Assembly (NCBI GenBank): GCA_031277855.1 | Contig: JAITLO010000039.1 | Span: 1 to 64,000, forward strand | Length of the DNA: 64,000 bases | From: Acidovorax sp. | GTDB taxonomy: Bacteria > Pseudomonadota > Gammaproteobacteria > Burkholderiales > Burkholderiaceae_C | Direction: 5' to 3' | Shown: piece by piece, positions 1 to 7,565 of the stretch | Layout: each line of letters begins with the position of its first letter | Numbering within the stretch: position 1 is the stretch's first letter | Position numbers and translations under genes: made by a program | Notes under the pieces: generated by a model | Seen by the model: only the letters and a program-made list of their open reading frames with translations | What the model was told of the DNA's origin: nothing | Databases searched by the model: none

Positions 1-46
1 GCGCGCCAGTGTCTTTGCGGGATGGGATGCTAGGCGCAATACCGCA

Positions 47-137
47 GCAATAGCCACGCTATTGCGAGGATTTGCAACGACGCAGACCGCCCGCAAAGCC
101 ACTGGCCCGAAGGGTTGGAGCGAAATCGGGCGATTTC
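47..137. other. Left-edge non-coding stretch with two perfect hairpins
   Basis: Bases 1-242 hold no gene I can support; the short open frames there look like chance. Two perfect inverted repeats are visible: GCAATAGC/GCTATTGC around a 3-base loop (47-65), and GAAATCG/CGATTTC around GG (122-137). Neither is followed by a T-run, so I do not call them terminators. This stretch would have been the DNA downstream of an older response-regulator gene if the 3' remnant at 243-282 is real. Confidence 0.4.
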
Positions 138-242
138 TTCGCGCTGGCTCTTGCTTGCACCCCGGTGCAAACTGCGCCCCATCGACTCGAACTCATCCCG
201 ATTGCGATCCAACGCGCCTGCGTAGAGACTTTGAACACGTTC

Positions 243-282
243 TTAGCTCCATGGACACGGGCGATAGCCGATGCCGCGCGCG
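243..282 (-). pseudogene. Remnant of the 3' end of an OmpR-type response regulator gene
   Basis: Read on the minus strand these 40 bases encode RGIGYRPCPWS and then a stop. This parallels the last residues of the intact regulator at 5232 (RGIGYRLWPWD, stop). The alignment to 5232-5271 is ungapped, 32 of 40 bases identical, with 20 consecutive identical bases (260-279 versus 5249-5268). Homology stops abruptly at about 283, next to the stop codon of the MetF-like gene. I infer a leftover regulator end displaced when the methionine block was inserted or rearranged. A coincidental winged-helix tail is the alternative. Confidence 0.5.
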
Positions 283-285
283 TTT

Positions 286-1218
286 TTACATACGACGAGA
301 GCGGTACCGCTCTATCCATTTCACAGATTGTGCAATGCCTCCGAAGGGGAAGAAATGCAGGCTCACCTTGCCATGCTTCTCGTTGAGGCCTGCGGCCAGG
401 CGATCCACAAAGCGGTCCGGCCCCGCCGTGCCGAACAGCTTGCCTATGGAGACGCCGTATTTGGACCACATTGATGCGCAGGCGCTGACACCGCACAAGG
501 CGGCATAGCGTGCAAGTACCGCAACGCTTGCAGGGCCCGGAACACCTATGCGCACAGGGTGCTCCATGCCGCGTTCGCGCAAGGCCTGCAACCAAGCCAA
601 AACAATGTCTGCATCGAACGCAAACTGCGTGACGATCCAGGGCGTCATGCCGCGACTTTCGATGCTGTTGCACTTGCGCGCCAATGCATCCCAGCGATCG
701 GCCGCGCTCATGACCGGGTGGCCTTCCGGATGCCCTCCCACACCCAGCACTTGGATGCCCGAACGCTCGAATACACCGGTCTCTATCAGCGATGCGCTGT
801 CGGGGAATGGTCCTGCAGGGGTGGATGGGTCTCCTGCAATCACAAAGCACTGCCTGACACCGGCCTCGGCCACTGCACGCTGCACAAAGGACTCCAGCTC
901 GGCCAGTGAAGTCATGCGGCGTGCGGAAAGGTGCGGCATGGGCTCCAGGCCGAGCTTGCGCACGGCCTGCGCTGCGGCCAGTCGCGCAGCATTGTCCTGG
1001 TTGGCCAGATAGGGAATGGAAATGGTGGAGCCAGGCAATATCCGGGGTGCTGCGGCGGCCAGGGCCGTCATGTCTTTGGCGTTGACTTCCAGCGAATAAG
1101 TGTCAGTGATGGAGCCGGATACGCGGGACTTTTCGCAATCAATCAAAGAACTAGCCATATGGGGTGCAATTTGAAGAGGCTTTGGCACATCAGCCTTGGA
1201 CTGGCGTCTCGGTGCCAT
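286..1218 (-). CDS. Methylenetetrahydrofolate reductase-like (MetF family) protein
   Basis: A 310-residue protein resembling the MetF TIM barrel. Visible marks are the GGHPEGHP segment, matching the PExH loop of MetF, and the TQFAFD segment, matching the TQ-F-FD flavin/folate strand. Classical MetF reduces 5,10-methylene-THF to 5-methyl-THF with FAD. This divergent copy sits 66 bp downstream of metR in the same direction and next to mesX/mesD. It may therefore serve the neighbouring methionine synthase, although that family is reported not to need 5-methyl-THF. The start is uncertain: ATG at 1218 or ATG at 1158, neither with a clear ribosome site. The exact reaction is not established by sequence alone. 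Confidence 0.72.
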   Translation of the reverse strand: MAPRRQSKADVPKPLQIAPHMASSLIDCEKSRVSGSITDTYSLEVNAKDMTALAAAAPRILPGSTISIPYLANQDNAARLAAAQAVRKLGLEPMPHLSARRMTSLAELESFVQRAVAEAGVRQCFVIAGDPSTPAGPFPDSASLIETGVFERSGIQVLGVGGHPEGHPVMSAADRWDALARKCNSIESRGMTPWIVTQFAFDADIVLAWLQALRERGMEHPVRIGVPGPASVAVLARYAALCGVSACASMWSKYGVSIGKLFGTAGPDRFVDRLAAGLNEKHGKVSLHFFPFGGIAQSVKWIERYRSRRM

Positions 1219-1284
1219 AAAACATCACGCCCGGCTGGATGCGCGCCGAGCCGCCGCCCTTGCGCCAGTTGCATTCCCGGTACA

Positions 1285-2178
1285 TCAGGCCGGGATACCA
1301 GGCTGGCTGGCCAGCTTGATAAAGGCCTGCACGTAGTCGATGGCGGTGTCTGTCTCGCGTGCGCCCAGAAAGATTTGCTTGGCGATGCCGCGCGCACCCA
1401 AGCGCACGGGCACCACGTCCATCTTGGTGGCGTATTCCTCGACCAGCCAGCGCGGTAGCGCGGCGACGCCGCGTCCGCTGGCCACCATCTGCAGCATGAT
1501 GTCTGTGGTCTCTATGGCTTTGTGGCGCCTGGGCGTGACGCCGGCAGGCAGCAGAAATTGGTTGTAGATATCCAGGCGCTCAATGTCCACGGGATAGCTG
1601 ATGAGCACCTCCTGGGTCAGCTGCTGGGGCTTCACATAGGCCACGGAGGCCAGCGCATGGCCTTTGGGCACGACCAGCACCTGCTCATAGTCGAATACTG
1701 GCTCGAACTTCAACCCCGGCTTGAACAATGGGTCGGGCGTGACCAGCAGGTCGATCTCATAGCCGAAGAGTGCACCTATCCCGCCGAACTGGAATTTTTG
1801 TTTGACGTCCACCTCCACATCGGGCCAGGACGCCAGATAGGGTGCGACGATTTTGAGCAGCCACTGGTAGCAGGGGTGGCATTCCATGCCTATGCGCAGT
1901 GCACCGCGTTCGCCCTGCGCAAATTGGCCCAGACGCTCCTCCGCCAGGTCCAGCTGAGGCAGTACCCGGTTGGCCACCGCCAGCAGGTACTGGCCGGCCT
2001 GCGTCAGGCGCAGGCTGCGGCCTTCGCGCAGCCAAACGTCGGTGCCCAGTTGCTGTTCCAGTTTTTTCATGCTGTGGCTGAGTGCTGACTGGGTCAGGTG
2101 GAGCACGCCAGCAGCGGCGGTCAACGAGCCTTGCTTCTCGACCTGCTGGACGATGCTGAGGTGAATGCGCTCAAGCAT
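1285..2178 (-). CDS. metR: LysR-family transcriptional regulator, MetR type
   Basis: A 297-residue LysR protein. The N-terminal winged helix (about residues 5-65) contains SLTAAAGVLHLTQSALSHSM. It is followed by a substrate-binding domain of the usual length. MetR proteins respond to homocysteine and activate methionine-synthesis genes, and this sequence has the MetR style (LVTPDPLF, then VVPKGHALA). It is divergent from the FMN reductase/mesX/mesD genes and leads the MetF-like gene, so it is well placed to control both directions from the 196-bp gap at 2179-2374. Assignment to MetR rests on similarity plus context. Confidence 0.85.
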   Translation of the reverse strand: MLERIHLSIVQQVEKQGSLTAAAGVLHLTQSALSHSMKKLEQQLGTDVWLREGRSLRLTQAGQYLLAVANRVLPQLDLAEERLGQFAQGERGALRIGMECHPCYQWLLKIVAPYLASWPDVEVDVKQKFQFGGIGALFGYEIDLLVTPDPLFKPGLKFEPVFDYEQVLVVPKGHALASVAYVKPQQLTQEVLISYPVDIERLDIYNQFLLPAGVTPRRHKAIETTDIMLQMVASGRGVAALPRWLVEEYATKMDVVPVRLGARGIAKQIFLGARETDTAIDYVQAFIKLASQPGIPA

Positions 2179-2226
2179 TTTGATGATCTGTATTCATGGA
2201 TGTATGAGATAAGACCATTTTACTTC

Positions 2227-2242
2227 ATTGATTCATGTCAAT
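2227..2242. promoter_or_regulatory. Candidate operator palindrome in the metR-mes divergent promoter region
   Basis: The shared promoter gap between metR and the FMN reductase gene carries a perfect inverted repeat ATTGA-N6-TCAAT. A second, weaker dyad lies nearby at about 2195-2209 (TCAT-N6-ATGA). The classic MetR site TGAA-N5-TTCA was not found. These are therefore only candidates for regulator binding, chosen by position and symmetry. Confidence 0.35.
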
Positions 2243-2374
2243 ACCATCAGCCCCTCTTGTTCGTTGGCAGGCCGAAGTGCAGTCATGGCATCCCGTGGCT
2301 GTCTGGCATTGCAGGAGACAGGAGCCGATTTTGATGCGCCATGGCGCTCGCTTTGTCCTTGATTGAAAGCAGAA

Positions 2375-2956
2375 ATGACACGTCCACTCCGCGTAGTAGC
2401 GGTTTCCGGCGGATTGCAACGCCCCTCCAAGTCTGCGGCCCTGGCTGCACATTTGGTGGACCTGATAGCCCGCGAAGTCCCGTGTGAAGCACATGTGCTT
2501 GAGTTGGGGCAGCTTGCACCGCTGCTCGCTGGCGCAGTTTGGCGCTCACAGCTGCCTGACGTGGTGGAGCAGGAGCTGGCTGCTGTGGAGCAAGCAGACA
2601 TGCTGGTGGTGGCGACACCGGTCTTTCGCGGTGCTTACACGGGGCTGTTCAAGCATTTCTTCGACTTCATTCACCAGGACGCCCTGATTGACAAGCCTGT
2701 GTTGCTGGCTGCCACGGGCGGCAGCGAGCGCCATGCCCTGGTAATTGACCACCAGCTGCGTCCGCTGTTCAGCTTTTTCCAGGCACGCACATTGCCGCTG
2801 GGTGTCTATGCCACCGACAAGGACTTTGTGGATTACCGCTTGCATGACGGTGCCCTGGTGCAGCGGGCCCAGCTGGCAGTGCAACGTGCGGTGCCCCTGA
2901 TTGCCTTGACGCACCACACGCCGCTTTCTCCGATTCGGAGTCTGCTTGCGGCCTGA
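2375..2956 (+). CDS. NADPH-dependent FMN reductase (SsuE/MsuE-like)
   Basis: A 193-residue flavodoxin-like reductase. The phosphate-binding loop SGGLQRPSKSAALA is at residues 11-24, and the later segment TPVFRGAYTGLFKHFFD is typical of the SsuE/MsuE group. Such enzymes make free reduced FMN for an oxygen-using partner monooxygenase. The ATG at 2375 is preceded by a purine-rich GAAAGCAGAA; an upstream TTG at 2363 is less likely. It lies 46 bp before mesX in the same direction. I infer that it feeds reduced flavin to the oxygen-dependent MesX/MesD reaction. Confidence 0.8.
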   Translation: MTRPLRVVAVSGGLQRPSKSAALAAHLVDLIAREVPCEAHVLELGQLAPLLAGAVWRSQLPDVVEQELAAVEQADMLVVATPVFRGAYTGLFKHFFDFIHQDALIDKPVLLAATGGSERHALVIDHQLRPLFSFFQARTLPLGVYATDKDFVDYRLHDGALVQRAQLAVQRAVPLIALTHHTPLSPIRSLLAA

Positions 2957-3002
2957 AAAAGTATTCGTCTTTATCCCAAAAAAATTAGCACTTCAGATCA
3001 CC

Positions 3003-3986
3003 ATGCGCGAAGCATTCACCTTTAGCCTCAAAAGCACTTGTTTTGATGAAAACTACCATCCATCCGACAGCACGCGCTTGACCACCAATTTTGCCAATCT
3101 GGCGAGAGGCGCAAGCCGGCAACAGAATCTGCGCAAGACCTTGCGCATGATTGACAGCCGATTCAACGAATTGGCGCATTGGGACAATCCTCGGGGAGAC
3201 CGTTATGCGGTTGGGCTCGAAATCATCTCTGTGGAAATGAACATCGGTGCCCAGAGCAGCCAGGGTGAATTTCCCTTGATCGAGATATTGAAGACCAGGA
3301 TTTTTGACAAGAAAGAAAGCAAACACATAGAAGGGATTGTGGGAAACAGCTTCTCCTCCTATGTGCGTGATTACGACTTCAGCGTCCTGCTTCCGGAGTA
3401 CAACGTCCATAGAGCGGATTTCAGCATGCCAGACGGCTTTGGCGACCTGCATGGCAAGTTGTTCAAGCACTTCGCCAAATCGAATGCCTATAAAGAGCGC
3501 TTCAGCAAGCCTCCCGTCATCTGCATCAGTGCTTCAACCAGCAAGACCTATCAGCAAACAGGAAACCAGCATCCCATTCTGGGTGTCGAGTATCAGCAAA
3601 ACGAGCTGTCTTCGACCGACCATTACTTTGCAAAAATGGGCATGCAGGTTCGCTTCTTCATGCCTGCAAATGGGGTGGCACCATTGGCTTTTTACTTTCA
3701 TGGCGACCTGCTGGGCGATTACACGAATCTCGAGTTGATCGGCACCATCAGCACCATGGAAACTTTCCAGAAGATTTACCGCCCGGAAATCTACAACGCC
3801 AATTCTGCGGCAGGGAAAACCTACCAACCCAGCCTGAAGCACCAGGACTACTCCTTGACGCAAATCGTCTATGACCGGGAGGAACGCAGCCAGTTGGCGA
3901 TCAAGCAAGGTCAATATACGGAGGAGCACTTCATCAAACCGTACAAAGAAGTGCTTGAACAATGGGCTGCCAACTTCGCAGACTGA
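3003..3986 (+). CDS. mesX: DUF1852 protein MesX, partner of the core methionine synthase
   Basis: A 327-residue DUF1852 protein starting MREAFTFSLKST. An earlier in-frame ATG at 2946 would overlap the reductase gene and give an odd N-terminus, so 3003 is preferred. No signal peptide or membrane segment is seen. DUF1852 is known as the factor required, together with oxygen, by the MesD family of methionine synthases, which need neither 5-methyl-THF nor cobalamin. Its chemistry is unknown. The neighbouring FMN reductase suggests a flavin-dependent step that produces or transfers the methyl group. mesD follows 78 bp downstream. Confidence 0.85.
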   Translation: MREAFTFSLKSTCFDENYHPSDSTRLTTNFANLARGASRQQNLRKTLRMIDSRFNELAHWDNPRGDRYAVGLEIISVEMNIGAQSSQGEFPLIEILKTRIFDKKESKHIEGIVGNSFSSYVRDYDFSVLLPEYNVHRADFSMPDGFGDLHGKLFKHFAKSNAYKERFSKPPVICISASTSKTYQQTGNQHPILGVEYQQNELSSTDHYFAKMGMQVRFFMPANGVAPLAFYFHGDLLGDYTNLELIGTISTMETFQKIYRPEIYNANSAAGKTYQPSLKHQDYSLTQIVYDREERSQLAIKQGQYTEEHFIKPYKEVLEQWAANFAD

Positions 3987-4007
3987 ACCGCCATTTCAAG
4001 ACCGCTT

Positions 4008-4044
4008 GAGCAGAAGAATCCCGAAGTCTGCTCGGCCCTATTTT
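4008..4044 (+). terminator. Weak hairpin between mesX and mesD
   Basis: GAGCAGA at 4008-4014 pairs perfectly with TCTGCTC at 4027-4033, and a short T-run follows at 4040-4044. The stem is short and the T-run is offset. It is more likely a partial attenuator or messenger-processing element than a full stop of transcription. Confidence 0.3.
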
Positions 4045-4064
4045 TGCGTTAAAGGACTTTTTTC

Positions 4065-5090
4065 ATGTTTGAAACCTCCATCGCCGGCAGCCTGCCAAAG
4101 CCCGCCTGGCTGGCCGAAACCAACAAGCTCTGGCCCCAGTGGAAAGCTGAAGGCGATGCGCTTTTGCAGGCCAAGGCCGATGCGACCCTGCTGTGGATCA
4201 AGGCCCAGGAAGATGCCGGCCTGGACATCGTGTGCGACGGTGAGCAATCGCGCCAGCACTTTGTGCACGGCTTTCTCGAGCAGGTCGAAGGCATTGACTT
4301 TGAAAACAAGGTCAAAATGGGCATACGCGACAACCGTTATGACGCCATGGTGCCCCAGGTGGTGTCGGCCCTGCGCCTGAAGGGACGCGTGCATGCTTTC
4401 GAGGCCCAGTTGGCGCGCGCACACACCAAAAAGAAGCTGAAATTCACCCTGCCCGGGCCTATGACCATTGTCGACACCGTGGCGGACCGCTTCTATGGTG
4501 ACAAGGTCAAGATGGCCTTTGCGTTTGCGGAGTTGCTCAACCAGGAAGCCCTGGCGTTGCAGGCCGATGGTGTGGACATCATCCAGTTCGATGAGCCGGC
4601 CTTCAACGTCTATATGAAAGATGCCGCAGACTGGGGTGTGCAAGCGCTGGAGCGCGCTGTGCAGGGCTTGCGCTGCACGACAGCGGTGCACATCTGCTAC
4701 GGCTACGGCATCAAGGCCAACACTGACTGGAAGAGCACGCTGGGCGAAGAATGGCGCCAGTACGAGGCCGTGTTTCCTGCACTGGCTCGCAGCCGTATCG
4801 ACCAGGTCAGCCTGGAATGCATCCACTCCCATGTGCCTCCGGATCTGATGAAGCTGCTGGCGGGCAAGGATGTGATGGTTGGCGTGATCGATGTAGCCAG
4901 CGATGTGGTGGAGACCCCCGAGGAGGTGGCCGACACCATCGCCAAGGCACTGGAGTTTGTGCCCAAGGAGCGCTTGTTCCCCTGCACGAATTGCGGTCTG
5001 GCGCCGATGGCGCGGGACGTGGCATGGCGCAAGCTGGAGGCGCTGGCAGCGGGTACCAAGCTGGCAAAGGAGCGGCTCGCCGCCGCATGA
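4065..5090 (+). CDS. mesD: Core (folate-domain-free) methionine synthase, MesD type
   Basis: A 341-residue protein corresponding to the catalytic C-terminal barrel of MetE and lacking the N-terminal folate domain, so about half of MetE length. Likely zinc ligands are H209 and C211 (AVHICYGYG), E251 (SLEC) and C310 (TNCGL). The DEPAF segment at 177-181 fits homocysteine binding. It would methylate homocysteine to methionine. Placement directly after DUF1852 marks it as the MesD family found in aerobes. An intrinsic terminator lies 86 bp after its stop codon. Confidence 0.88.
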   Translation: MFETSIAGSLPKPAWLAETNKLWPQWKAEGDALLQAKADATLLWIKAQEDAGLDIVCDGEQSRQHFVHGFLEQVEGIDFENKVKMGIRDNRYDAMVPQVVSALRLKGRVHAFEAQLARAHTKKKLKFTLPGPMTIVDTVADRFYGDKVKMAFAFAELLNQEALALQADGVDIIQFDEPAFNVYMKDAADWGVQALERAVQGLRCTTAVHICYGYGIKANTDWKSTLGEEWRQYEAVFPALARSRIDQVSLECIHSHVPPDLMKLLAGKDVMVGVIDVASDVVETPEEVADTIAKALEFVPKERLFPCTNCGLAPMARDVAWRKLEALAAGTKLAKERLAAA

Positions 5091-5175
5091 TGCGCACCGG
5101 GGCGCTGTGCCCCGCTTTCTTGACTTGTATGGCAGAGGGCAGTCGCTGCACTGCTCAAGGTCTGTCGCAATGCAA

Positions 5176-5200
5176 AAGCGCTCCAGTGGAGCGCTTCTTT
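5176..5200 (+). terminator. Intrinsic terminator after mesD
   Basis: AAGCGCTCC at 5176-5184 and GGAGCGCTT at 5188-5196 form a perfect 9-bp stem with a 3-base loop, followed by CTTTG. It lies between mesD and the converging response-regulator gene and could act in either direction. Confidence 0.7.
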
Positions 5201-5231
5201 GACACTGCCATGTGCCTGGCTGGCGGGGCCT

Positions 5232-5954
5232 TCAGTCCCACGGCCATAGGCGATAGCCGATGCCGCGCACGGTGCCTATCAGCCCGTCTTGGCCTGCCAG
5301 CTGCAACTTGCGACGCAGCTTGGAGAGGTGGGAGTCAATCACACGCTCCAGGGCCTCGCTTTCAGGCAGGCAGTGCTCGATCAGGTGGGTGCGGGAAAAG
5401 CATCGCCTGGGTTGGGCAGCAAGGCAGGCCAGAAGGCGGAACTCGGTCAGTGTCAAGGCCAGGGGCACGGCCTGTCCATCCTCGCCATAGACGGTGGCGA
5501 TATGCGCCTCGGTGTCTATTTCGATAGGGCCCACGCGCAGCGGTGCGGCGGTGGCACTGGGCGCCGCATGCGTACGGCGCAGTACGGCACGCACGCGGGC
5601 GACCACCTCGGGTGGGTTGAAAGGCTTGACCACATAGTCGTCGGCACCCAGGCGCAGGGCCAGGAGTTTGTCCACATCATCGGCCAAGGCGGTGACCATG
5701 ATGACCGGTGTCTGGTCTTCGTCCCGGATGGCGCGCAGCACATCAATACCGTCCATGCCGGGGAGGTGGATGTCCAGCAAGACCAGGTCAGGGCGGAACT
5801 GGCGAAACAGCTGCAAGGCCTCTATCCCATCCTGTGCCTGGCGTGAGCGCAGGCCGTCGCGCTCCAGATAGGCCGCCAAGATGCTGGCGATACCGGGTTC
5901 ATCTTCGACGACGAGCACCAAGGGGGTGGGTGTAGGCGAGATGCTGGAATTCAT
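5232..5954 (-). CDS. OmpR-family response regulator (BaeR-like)
   Basis: A 240-residue protein with an N-terminal receiver. Acidic residues are E17 and D18, the phospho-acceptor is D61 (LLDIHLPGMDG) and the conserved lysine is K110 (VVKPF). A winged-helix domain follows, ending RGIGYRLWPWD. The ATG at 5954 (MNSSISPTPT) is chosen because upstream extensions carry no domain. It is divergent from the efflux operon at 6102, and the only orphan-like kinase nearby closes that operon at 14371. I therefore infer that it is the partner regulator, with the operon as likely target. Its last 40 bases are duplicated in degraded form at 243-282. Confidence 0.88.
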   Translation of the reverse strand: MNSSISPTPTPLVLVVEDEPGIASILAAYLERDGLRSRQAQDGIEALQLFRQFRPDLVLLDIHLPGMDGIDVLRAIRDEDQTPVIMVTALADDVDKLLALRLGADDYVVKPFNPPEVVARVRAVLRRTHAAPSATAAPLRVGPIEIDTEAHIATVYGEDGQAVPLALTLTEFRLLACLAAQPRRCFSRTHLIEHCLPESEALERVIDSHLSKLRRKLQLAGQDGLIGTVRGIGYRLWPWD

Positions 5955-5998
5955 GGCAAAGGCAATCGGCAGACAGGCAGGCATGGAAAGCTTCCCAT

Positions 5999-6033
5999 TA
6001 TGGAGGTGTGCACCACGGTGGGGCTCCTCCATA
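5999..6033. promoter_or_regulatory. Inverted repeat between the regulator and the efflux operon
   Basis: TATGGAGG at 5999-6006 and CCTCCATA at 6026-6033 are perfect 8-base inverted arms separated by 19 bases. They sit in the only intergenic space shared by the response regulator and the first gene of the efflux operon. Position and symmetry make it a candidate operator. Response regulators more often bind direct repeats, so this is tentative. Confidence 0.35.
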
Positions 6034-6101
6034 TTCGCTACACAAAGCCTGCAATGCTGCGCAAGATTGGCTTGTTTGAATGGGTATCCAAGGCATGTTC
6101 C

Positions 6102-7565
6102 ATGCTCGCTGCTTTTTTCTCCGTCTTTCCCCACACCGCTTCTATGGCTGCCAGAACCCGTTTTTTCTCCCTGAGCTTGGGTGCTGCCCTGGTACTGGGC
6201 GGGTGCGCAGCCCCGTCAGAACCCAGGCTTGATGACTCGGTTCCCGTGGCATGGACGCAAGAGCTGAATCTGGTGGCTCCGGCTCCGGATTTGCGCAGCT
6301 GGTGGAAAGCATGGGGCGACGAAAGGCTTAACAACACCGTGGACCGGGCCCTGGCAGCCAACCAGGACCTGGCCCAGCTTGAGTTGCGACTGGGCCAGAC
6401 GCGTGTACTGGCCCGTGTGGCGGATGCCGCTTTTAGGCCCGGCTTCTCCGTGGGACTGCGCACGCTGCAAGACATTGCCGCCATAGATTCCTATTTCCAT
6501 GCCAGCATAGACATGGCCTGGGATCTGGGGATTTTCGGGGCGTCAGAGTCCAGCCAGCGTGCTGTTCAGGCCGATATGCTGGATGCCAAAGGGCGTCTGC
6601 AGGCCGCTCGGGTGGCCTTGGTGGCCGATGTGGTGCACCGTTATCTGGACATGCGCTTGGCTCAGCGCCAGCGTGCCTTGCTGGAAGCACAAGCCCAGCT
6701 GGATGCGCGCGCCCTGGCCCTGGCCCGTGTGCGCCAGCAGCAGCGCTTGGGCACGACCGAAGCCGTGCTGCAACAGCAAAGCCAGGCCAGCCAAAGCGCT
6801 TCGCAGCTGGCAGACATGGTGCTCACACAGGCACGGGCAGCCCATGGTCTTGCAGCGTTGCTGGGACAGGCTCGCCCCGATGCAGACTGGCTGGCGCCCG
6901 ATGCGCAGGCAGCGTTGCCCTCATCCAAAGCCTTGGGCTTGACGGCTTTGCCCGCCGATATGTTGCGCACGCGACCCGATATACAGATTGCCCAGGCCGC
7001 GGTCGAACGTGCGGCTGCTGAAGCAGGCATGGCACGGGCCGCACTTTATCCACGGGTGGTGCTGGCTGGCTCGCTGCTGTATTCCTACAACATCACGCAG
7101 AATTTCCGTACCACTTCGGACAACAGCCCAACTTTTGGGCCGCAAATCGATATTCCATTGTTTGACTGGGGGCAGCGCCGCGCACGTGTCGAGGCCAGCG
7201 AGATGGCGCTGCAGGCTGCAGGCCTGGCCTACAGGCAGCGTGTGCTGGATGGCATTGCCGAGGTTGAAATGGCCCTGGCAGGCTTGACGGCACAGGGGCG
7301 GCGCATAGAGGCCTTGCAGCAAATCCAGCGCGATCTGCAACTCAGCAATCAACGCCAGCAAAAGCGCATGCAGCTGGGGCTGGGCAGTGAATTCGGGGGC
7401 ATTGCCGGGCGGCGCGCCGAGCTGGTGGCGCGCAGTGAGCAGGCGACGGCCCAGGCCGCACAGGCCCTGGCCTATGTGGCGCTTTACAAGGCCCTTGGCG
7501 CTGCACCCTTGCCCGAGACGGTGCCGGTGGAGCCGGATGCAAAGGGCTCGGAGGGCGGGCAATGA
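6102..7565 (+). CDS. TolC-like outer-membrane efflux lipoprotein (NodT family)
   Basis: The outer-membrane channel of an efflux system, about 470 mature residues. A lipobox (LVLGGC) marks a lipid-anchored NodT-type protein. Two outer-membrane efflux repeats follow, with coiled-coil-rich segments such as the alanine/glutamine-rich stretch around residues 170-260. Start choice: ATG 6102 has AAGG 8 bases upstream, while ATG 6144 gives a more typical 21-residue signal without a visible ribosome site. The stop overlaps the permease ATG by four bases, so it is translationally coupled to the ABC exporter. Confidence 0.85.
   Translation: MLAAFFSVFPHTASMAARTRFFSLSLGAALVLGGCAAPSEPRLDDSVPVAWTQELNLVAPAPDLRSWWKAWGDERLNNTVDRALAANQDLAQLELRLGQTRVLARVADAAFRPGFSVGLRTLQDIAAIDSYFHASIDMAWDLGIFGASESSQRAVQADMLDAKGRLQAARVALVADVVHRYLDMRLAQRQRALLEAQAQLDARALALARVRQQQRLGTTEAVLQQQSQASQSASQLADMVLTQARAAHGLAALLGQARPDADWLAPDAQAALPSSKALGLTALPADMLRTRPDIQIAQAAVERAAAEAGMARAALYPRVVLAGSLLYSYNITQNFRTTSDNSPTFGPQIDIPLFDWGQRRARVEASEMALQAAGLAYRQRVLDGIAEVEMALAGLTAQGRRIEALQQIQRDLQLSNQRQQKRMQLGLGSEFGGIAGRRAELVARSEQATAQAAQALAYVALYKALGAAPLPETVPVEPDAKGSEGGQ

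Noticed and set aside
30..508. Short frames on both strands at the left edge
   Set aside because: Mutually overlapping, no recognisable domain, no ribosome sites, and partly antisense to the MetF-like gene.
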